From positions 1-10,209 of the forward strand of contig CAMKTM010000079.1 in assembly GCA_946415695.1 (NCBI GenBank): a stretch of 10,209 bases of DNA, read 5' to 3'. Under the pieces are notes generated by a model, which was not told the DNA's origin, ran no database searches, and worked only from the letters and a program-made list of their open reading frames with translations. Positions 6,427-10,209 of this stretch are shown piece after piece. This DNA is from an uncultured Prevotellaceae bacterium (GTDB lineage: Bacteria; Bacteroidota; Bacteroidia; Bacteroidales; Bacteroidaceae). Each line of letters opens with the position of its first letter. The stretch's first letter is position 1. Position numbers and translations under genes: made by a program.

Positions 6427-8088
6427 TCAGAAGTTATAATTATACGATAATGTCCATCCCGTCGAAGCCGGCACATAGCGGCAAACGCCTCCCGAACAGT
6501 TGTAGCCTGCACGGGTGCGGCCGTAGCCCGCCTGAATGCGGTGCTGGCGAATGTTATAGGTGACGAGTCCCTGATAATAGTGCAGCTTTGTCTCGCCACA
6601 GTTCCACATGTCGCTGACGGTTATCATCCAGTGCGGTGCCAATGAAAGCTCCAGCAATCCGTACGCCCAATCGCCCTGGTCGTCCTTTGTTCTCAGGTAT
6701 TGCAGTTCGCAGCGCAGTGTCACCTTTGGCGTGAACTGGTACTTGCCATCGGCGATGAAGATGTTGGAGTTTACCATGCCGCCATGTCTTTCAACAGCCA
6801 ACTGGTTGTATTGCTGGTTCAAGTACATCAGGCTGAGCTTAAAAGCCTTCGACAGCTTGCGGGTCACGGTGAAGTCGAAGCTGCGGTAATAGGTTTGGTC
6901 GCCCCACTTGAAGAACTTGGAGGTGTAGCCTCTGGTCTGTGCTATCAGGTCGTTCTTGTCGTAGAACTGGCGGTCGATGGCTCGGACGTACGAGAAATTT
7001 GCCTTGACATTCATGCCGTACTTTCCTCCCAGCGGTGTCTTGCGCTTGAAGTTGTAACCTATCTCTGCCTGATACGCCCATTCGCCGTCGGCATATTGCG
7101 TGGCGTATGGATAGAGAGCGGCAAGGGCGTATGTCTGGTCCTGCGTGAAAGCGGGCAGATGGTTGATGGCAGAAGAAATGCCCTTGGCCTTGGAAATGTC
7201 ATTGGTACTCTTGAACGACATGTTCTCCGAGCGTTTGGCCTGTAGCAACACGCTCAACCCGTTTTGGGAATATGAGCCAGAGAGCATGACAGCCGAGCCT
7301 TTCTTGTAAATGAATTGGTTGGCAAACGAAGGGTCATCGCTCTTCCAAGCGTATTCGCCCAGCACACTCCAAGGGCCGCGACTGAAGTTCAGGCGCACAT
7401 CCCATGCATTAACGAACTTCGGGAAACGAATACGGTAGATTGGGCGCTCGACAGGAAAGACGTGAACGCTTTCGTAATCGTTCTCATACTTGTTTACCCA
7501 CGAACCGCCAAGCATGATGTTCGTTTCGCTTCTCTGCAACGCGGGAAAGAACTCCTCGAGATTTATCTCGGCATCGGCTCCGCTGATGACCGACTTGTTC
7601 CATTTCCAGTAGCGACGCTGCACGCCGCATAGCGCTTTCAGCGTGACACCTTTGATGGGCTTCACCACGACACGGCCTCCAAGCAGGGAATTGTCGATGC
7701 CGAGGGAGCGCTCCTCATAGGTGCGGAGGATGAAGCCCGAGCCGAACTGTTCGTAGAACGTGCCACCGGTCAGCTCGAACTTCCCTACTCTGCCCTTTAC
7801 CCAGAAATGGGGTACGCCCCAGCCTTTGAAATCCTTCTCAAAGCCGGGAAGAGGGAATTGCAGGAACTCGAAGCGAACGCCGCCATCGACATACTTGCTT
7901 TGCAGCATGAGGTCGGCATAGGTGTTGGTCAGGAAGTCGCCCGTCTTCTCAGCACCTGTACCGCTGTCGTGCCGCGGAACAAGCATGTCGCTCTGCACAC
8001 TGCCTGAGAATGTGACGCCTTTCCATTTCCAAGCGTTGCAGGCAAGGATGCTGCACCAAGCAAACAGATAAGCCAGAAGTCTCTTCAT
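6427..8088 (-). CDS. DUF6029 family outer-membrane beta-barrel protein
   Basis: The protein has 553 aa. The signal peptide is about residues 1-19 (MKRLLAYLF…ACNA). The mature chain is built of amphipathic beta strands rich in Tyr, Trp and Phe (GGVRFEFLQF, YRSFDFTVTRKL, LRCELQYL) and ends in Phe (LSYNYNF), the C-terminal signature of outer-membrane barrels. I assign it to DUF6029 from memory of the motifs GGTFYEQFGSG…LRTYEERSLGIDNSLLGG and of the C-terminal NCSGGVCRYVPAS. No molecular function is known to me for the family. A C-x4-C pair (Cys531, Cys536) could form a disulfide. The start overlaps the tlpA-like stop by four bases (ATGA), indicating translational coupling with the thiol-redox gene. 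Confidence 0.85.
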   Translation of the reverse strand: MKRLLAYLFAWCSILACNAWKWKGVTFSGSVQSDMLVPRHDSGTGAEKTGDFLTNTYADLMLQSKYVDGGVRFEFLQFPLPGFEKDFKGWGVPHFWVKGRVGKFELTGGTFYEQFGSGFILRTYEERSLGIDNSLLGGRVVVKPIKGVTLKALCGVQRRYWKWNKSVISGADAEINLEEFFPALQRSETNIMLGGSWVNKYENDYESVHVFPVERPIYRIRFPKFVNAWDVRLNFSRGPWSVLGEYAWKSDDPSFANQFIYKKGSAVMLSGSYSQNGLSVLLQAKRSENMSFKSTNDISKAKGISSAINHLPAFTQDQTYALAALYPYATQYADGEWAYQAEIGYNFKRKTPLGGKYGMNVKANFSYVRAIDRQFYDKNDLIAQTRGYTSKFFKWGDQTYYRSFDFTVTRKLSKAFKLSLMYLNQQYNQLAVERHGGMVNSNIFIADGKYQFTPKVTLRCELQYLRTKDDQGDWAYGLLELSLAPHWMITVSDMWNCGETKLHYYQGLVTYNIRQHRIQAGYGRTRAGYNCSGGVCRYVPASTGWTLSYNYNF

Positions 8089-8579
8089 TTCTTTAGCAGT
8101 TCCCTGACTTTTTCGATGAGTTCTGTCTCAGCACCATCGGTATAGCCATTGTGCTTATAGACAATCTCTCCCTTGCCATCCACAATAAGTGTATAGGGAA
8201 TCGTCTGACAGCCAAGGGCACGTTTGAAGTCGCTGTTCGGGTCGAGCAGCACCTCATACTCCCAACCATGATTGCTCACCAAGGGCTTCACCTTATTGAT
8301 GTTCTGGGCTTGGTCGATGCTGACTGTAATGATTTTCACGCCGGTCTCTTCCTGCCACTCCTCATAAACCTCGCTGATTGCGTCCAACTCGCGGTTGCAG
8401 GGCTTACACCAAGTGGCGAAGAAGTCGATGATGAATGGCTTGCCTCCGTTTGAAAGGGTATCGGTGCGAACCTCTACGCCATTCATGGTCTTCAGGGTGA
8501 CTGCCGGCAACTGAGCCTTAGCCTTGTTCCAGGAAAAGACAAAGGCCAATGTCAAGGCAAGAATAATGTTCTTTACCAT
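8085..8579 (-). CDS. TlpA-family thiol:disulfide reductase/thioredoxin-like protein
   Basis: The protein has 164 aa. An N-terminal Sec signal (MVKNIILALTLAFVFSW…KAKA, cleavage near 22) sends it to the periplasm. The TlpA/ResA-type thioredoxin fold follows, with FIIDFFATWCKPC at 50-61 (Cys58, Cys61). VKIITVSIDQ is at 81-90 and the cis-Pro loop TIPYT has Pro128. LIVDGKGEIVYKHNGY is the final beta hairpin. The family normally reduces or rearranges disulfides in exported proteins. It is the first gene of the block, preceded by a 200-bp gap and coupled by ATGA overlap to the DUF6029 gene. The ATG at 8577-8579 gives a proper signal peptide. No clear TAnnTTTG promoter was found upstream. Confidence 0.92.
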   Translation of the reverse strand: MVKNIILALTLAFVFSWNKAKAQLPAVTLKTMNGVEVRTDTLSNGGKPFIIDFFATWCKPCNRELDAISEVYEEWQEETGVKIITVSIDQAQNINKVKPLVSNHGWEYEVLLDPNSDFKRALGCQTIPYTLIVDGKGEIVYKHNGYTDGAETELIEKVRELLKK

Positions 8580-8588
8580 ATCTTATCC

Positions 8589-8602
8589 AAACTTTTAAGT
8601 TT
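8589..8602. promoter_or_regulatory. Small inverted repeat AAACTT-TT-AAGTTT just upstream of the tlpA-like gene
   Basis: The 6-bp arms at 8589-8594 and 8597-8602 are separated by TT, and the repeat begins about 9 bp upstream of the ATG at 8577-8579. It could hide the start region in an RNA hairpin or serve as an operator, but short AT-rich palindromes also arise by chance. Confidence 0.3.
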
Positions 8603-8623
8603 CGGGGGGTCTGTCGTGATGTT

Positions 8624-8691
8624 ACAGAGTTCTGAAAATAATGCTTAACCTTTATGGGAATAATGCTTAACCATTATGGGCAGAACTCTGT
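8624..8691. repeat. Inverted-repeat element enclosing two tandem 22-bp units (element B)
   Basis: Perfect 11-bp arms, ACAGAGTTCTG (8624-8634) and CAGAACTCTGT (8681-8691), enclose two tandem 22-bp units at 8637-8658 and 8659-8680. The units are identical except for one T/A difference, start AATAATGCTTAACC and end TTATGGG. Each unit contains a near-palindrome of the form TAATG-S-TTAA-S-CATTA, so the whole 68-bp element is close to one long palindrome. It lies between the fumarase stop and the tlpA-like start, both minus strand, so it could act in the leader or promoter of the five-gene block, or be a dispersed intergenic repeat. Its layout mirrors element A at 2845-2941. Confidence 0.75.
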
Positions 8692-8779
8692 TCAAGCCGA
8701 ATTAGCACAGGCTTTCGCGTACCGCCGAAACCTCGATTATACTTTTCACCTTTTCTTTCTTTTTTAACTCATTGAGTTT

Positions 8780-10209
8780 TCAACTTTTGCACCCGGGACA
8801 CCAGGGCTTCAGCTGCTTGAAGAAGTCGTTGCCCTTGTCGTCCACGAGGATGAAGGCGGGGAAGTCCTCTACGGTTATCTTCCAGATGGCCTCCATGCCG
8901 AGTTCGGGGTACTCCACGCACTCGATGCTCTTGATGCTCGACTGCGAGAGGACGGCTGCCACGCCGCCAATGGTGCCGAGGTAGAAGCCGCCATGCTTCT
9001 TGCAGGCATCCGTCACCTGCTGCGTGCGGTTGCCCTTTGCAATCATCACCAGCGAAGCGCCATTTGCCTGGAACTCATCGACGTAGGGGTCCATGCGGTT
9101 GGCCGTGGTGGGACCCATCGAACCGCAGGGATAGCCCTCCGGCGTCTTGGCAGGGCCGGCGTAGAGGATGGGATAGTCCTTGAAGTATTGCGGCATGCCT
9201 TCGCCTGCATCGAGGCGAGCCTTCAGCTTGGCATGGGCGATGTCGCGTGCCACGATGATGGTGCCCTTCAGGTTGACGCGGGTCGAGACAGGGTACTTGC
9301 TCAGCTCCTTGCGCACTGCGTCGATGCCCTTGTCGAGGTCTATTTCAACACCCTTGCCGCCTTCGCCGGGCAGACGCAGTTCTTCGGGAATGAGTTCGCC
9401 GGGGCAGTCGTCCATCTTCTCCAGCCAGATGCCGTCGCGGTTGATTTTCGCCTTGATGTTGCGGTCGGCCGAGCAGCTTACGCCCATGCCGATGGGGCAG
9501 CTGGCGCCGTGACGCGGCAGGCGGATGACGCGGATGTCGTGGGCCAGGTACTTGCCGCCGAACTGTGCGCCAAGGCCGATCTTATGGGCTTCTTCGAGGA
9601 GTTTCTTTTCCAAGTCGATGTCGCGGAAAGCGCGTCCCGTCTCGTCGCCCGTGGTGGGCAGGGAGTCGTAGTACTTGATGCTGGCCAACTTGACCGTCAG
9701 CAGGTTCTTCTCTGCCGAGGTGCCGCCGATGACGAAGGCGATGTGGTAGGGCGGGCAGGCAGCTGTGCCGAGGTGCTTCATCTCCTCTACGAGGAAGGGG
9801 AGCAACGTGCCTTCGTTCTGTATCGTGGCCTTCGTCATGGGGTAGAAGTACGTCTTGTTGGCCGAGCCGCCGCCCTTGGCGACCATCACGAAGCGGTATT
9901 CAGCACCCTCCGTTGCCTCGATGTCAATCTGGGCAGGCAGGTTGCACTTCGTGTTCACCTCGTCGTACATGTTCAGAGGCGCGTTCTGCGAGTAGCGGAG
10001 GTTGTCCTGCGTGAACGTGTTGAACACGCCGCGGCTCAACGCTTCCTCGTCCTCGAAACCCGTCCAGACCTGCTGTCCCTTCTCGCCATGAATGATGGCC
10101 GTGCCGGTGTCCTGACAGAAAGGCAGGATGCCCTTGCAGGCAGTCTCGGCATTACGCAGGAACTGGAGGGCGACGTACTTGTCGTTCTCGCTGGCATCGG
10201 GGTCTTTCA
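8780..10209 (-). CDS. fumA/fumB: Class I fumarate hydratase ([4Fe-4S], fumA/fumB type), N-terminus cut by window edge
   Basis: The frame is open from the window edge (first whole codon 10205-10207) to the TGA at 8780-8782, giving 475 residues of a protein usually near 545. The TTG at 10037-10039 is not the start, because conserved sequence continues upstream: LPFCQDTGTAIIHGEKGQQV. The three expected cluster cysteines are seen in FCQDTGT (local residue 31), AACPPYH (151) and VSCSADRN (245). Their spacings of about 120 and 94 fit E. coli class I fumarase as I remember it. The C-terminal hydro-lyase beta part has GPTTANRMDPYVDEF, GASLVMIAKGN and GTIGGVAAVLS. The enzyme interconverts fumarate and malate in the cytoplasm, here plausibly in the reductive branch from malate to fumarate and succinate used by anaerobic Bacteroidales. 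The cluster is typically oxygen-sensitive. It is probably not in the operon of the downstream genes, given the 200-bp gap. Confidence 0.95.
   Translation of the reverse strand, partial: KDPDASENDKYVALQFLRNAETACKGILPFCQDTGTAIIHGEKGQQVWTGFEDEEALSRGVFNTFTQDNLRYSQNAPLNMYDEVNTKCNLPAQIDIEATEGAEYRFVMVAKGGGSANKTYFYPMTKATIQNEGTLLPFLVEEMKHLGTAACPPYHIAFVIGGTSAEKNLLTVKLASIKYYDSLPTTGDETGRAFRDIDLEKKLLEEAHKIGLGAQFGGKYLAHDIRVIRLPRHGASCPIGMGVSCSADRNIKAKINRDGIWLEKMDDCPGELIPEELRLPGEGGKGVEIDLDKGIDAVRKELSKYPVSTRVNLKGTIIVARDIAHAKLKARLDAGEGMPQYFKDYPILYAGPAKTPEGYPCGSMGPTTANRMDPYVDEFQANGASLVMIAKGNRTQQVTDACKKHGGFYLGTIGGVAAVLSQSSIKSIECVEYPELGMEAIWKITVEDFPAFILVDDKGNDFFKQLKPWCPGCKS

Noticed and set aside
6414..6599. A 62-codon N-terminal extension of the Omp28-type lipoprotein
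   Set aside because: It lies inside the DUF6029 coding region and would bury the clear signal peptide and lipobox that begin at 6413.
8580..8610. A TAnnTTTG promoter for the tlpA-like gene at the AAAAGTTTG just before its start
   Set aside because: The TA and TTTG are separated by four bases instead of two, and it sits only about 8 nt from the ATG, so it does not fit the consensus or a sensible leader.
10037..10039. TTG as the start codon of the fumarase
   Set aside because: The frame continues to the window edge and encodes the conserved FCQDTGT cluster-ligand motif upstream, so the gene is truncated by the window rather than starting here.

Overview
The window looks like a chromosomal stretch of a Bacteroidales bacterium, most likely Prevotella or a close relative. 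Four things point there. The short C-terminal tails of two exported proteins (YDLHGRRL…GLYIIKDG…VRKVAIQ and YTIDGRSL…GLNIIRMTDG…KKVMVK) resemble type IX secretion (T9SS) sorting tails. A TlpA, DUF6029 and Omp28 gene neighbourhood is present. A Bacteroidetes-type promoter (TTTG, 19 nt, TAnnTTTG) lies upstream of the phosphate transporter. Shine-Dalgarno sequences are weak or absent. No species call can be made from the sequence alone.

Layout: bases 1-838 (+) hold the 3' part of an extended short-chain dehydrogenase/epimerase. It converges, with a 20-bp gap, on a Na+/phosphate cotransporter-family gene with a C-terminal PhoU-like domain (859-2562, -). Upstream of the transporter is a 550-bp gene-free stretch (2563-3112). 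It holds two heptamer repeat tracts in the transporter leader, the promoter, a cluster of three 22-bp palindromic repeats inside a ~20-bp inverted repeat, and a long imperfect hairpin with a T-run that could terminate the next operon.

Bases 3113-8579 (-) form a compact five-gene block, transcribed right to left: a TlpA-family thiol:disulfide protein (CKPC), a DUF6029 outer-membrane barrel (ATGA overlap), an Omp28-type lipoprotein with a thioredoxin fold (CTNC), a small unrecognised secreted protein with a sorting-like tail (TAATG overlap), and a 602-aa Omp28-related surface protein (CGWC) with a similar tail. Three thioredoxin-type active sites are thus encoded together with predicted periplasmic, lipid-anchored and surface destinations. 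I infer an exported thiol-redox module, with the C-x4-C pairs in the barrel and the small protein as possible substrates.

Upstream of the block, 8580-8779 contains a second inverted-repeat element enclosing two tandem 22-bp near-palindromic units. It has the same architecture as the first element but an unrelated sequence. Bases 8780-10209 (-) encode most of a class I [4Fe-4S] fumarate hydratase whose N-terminus lies beyond the window.
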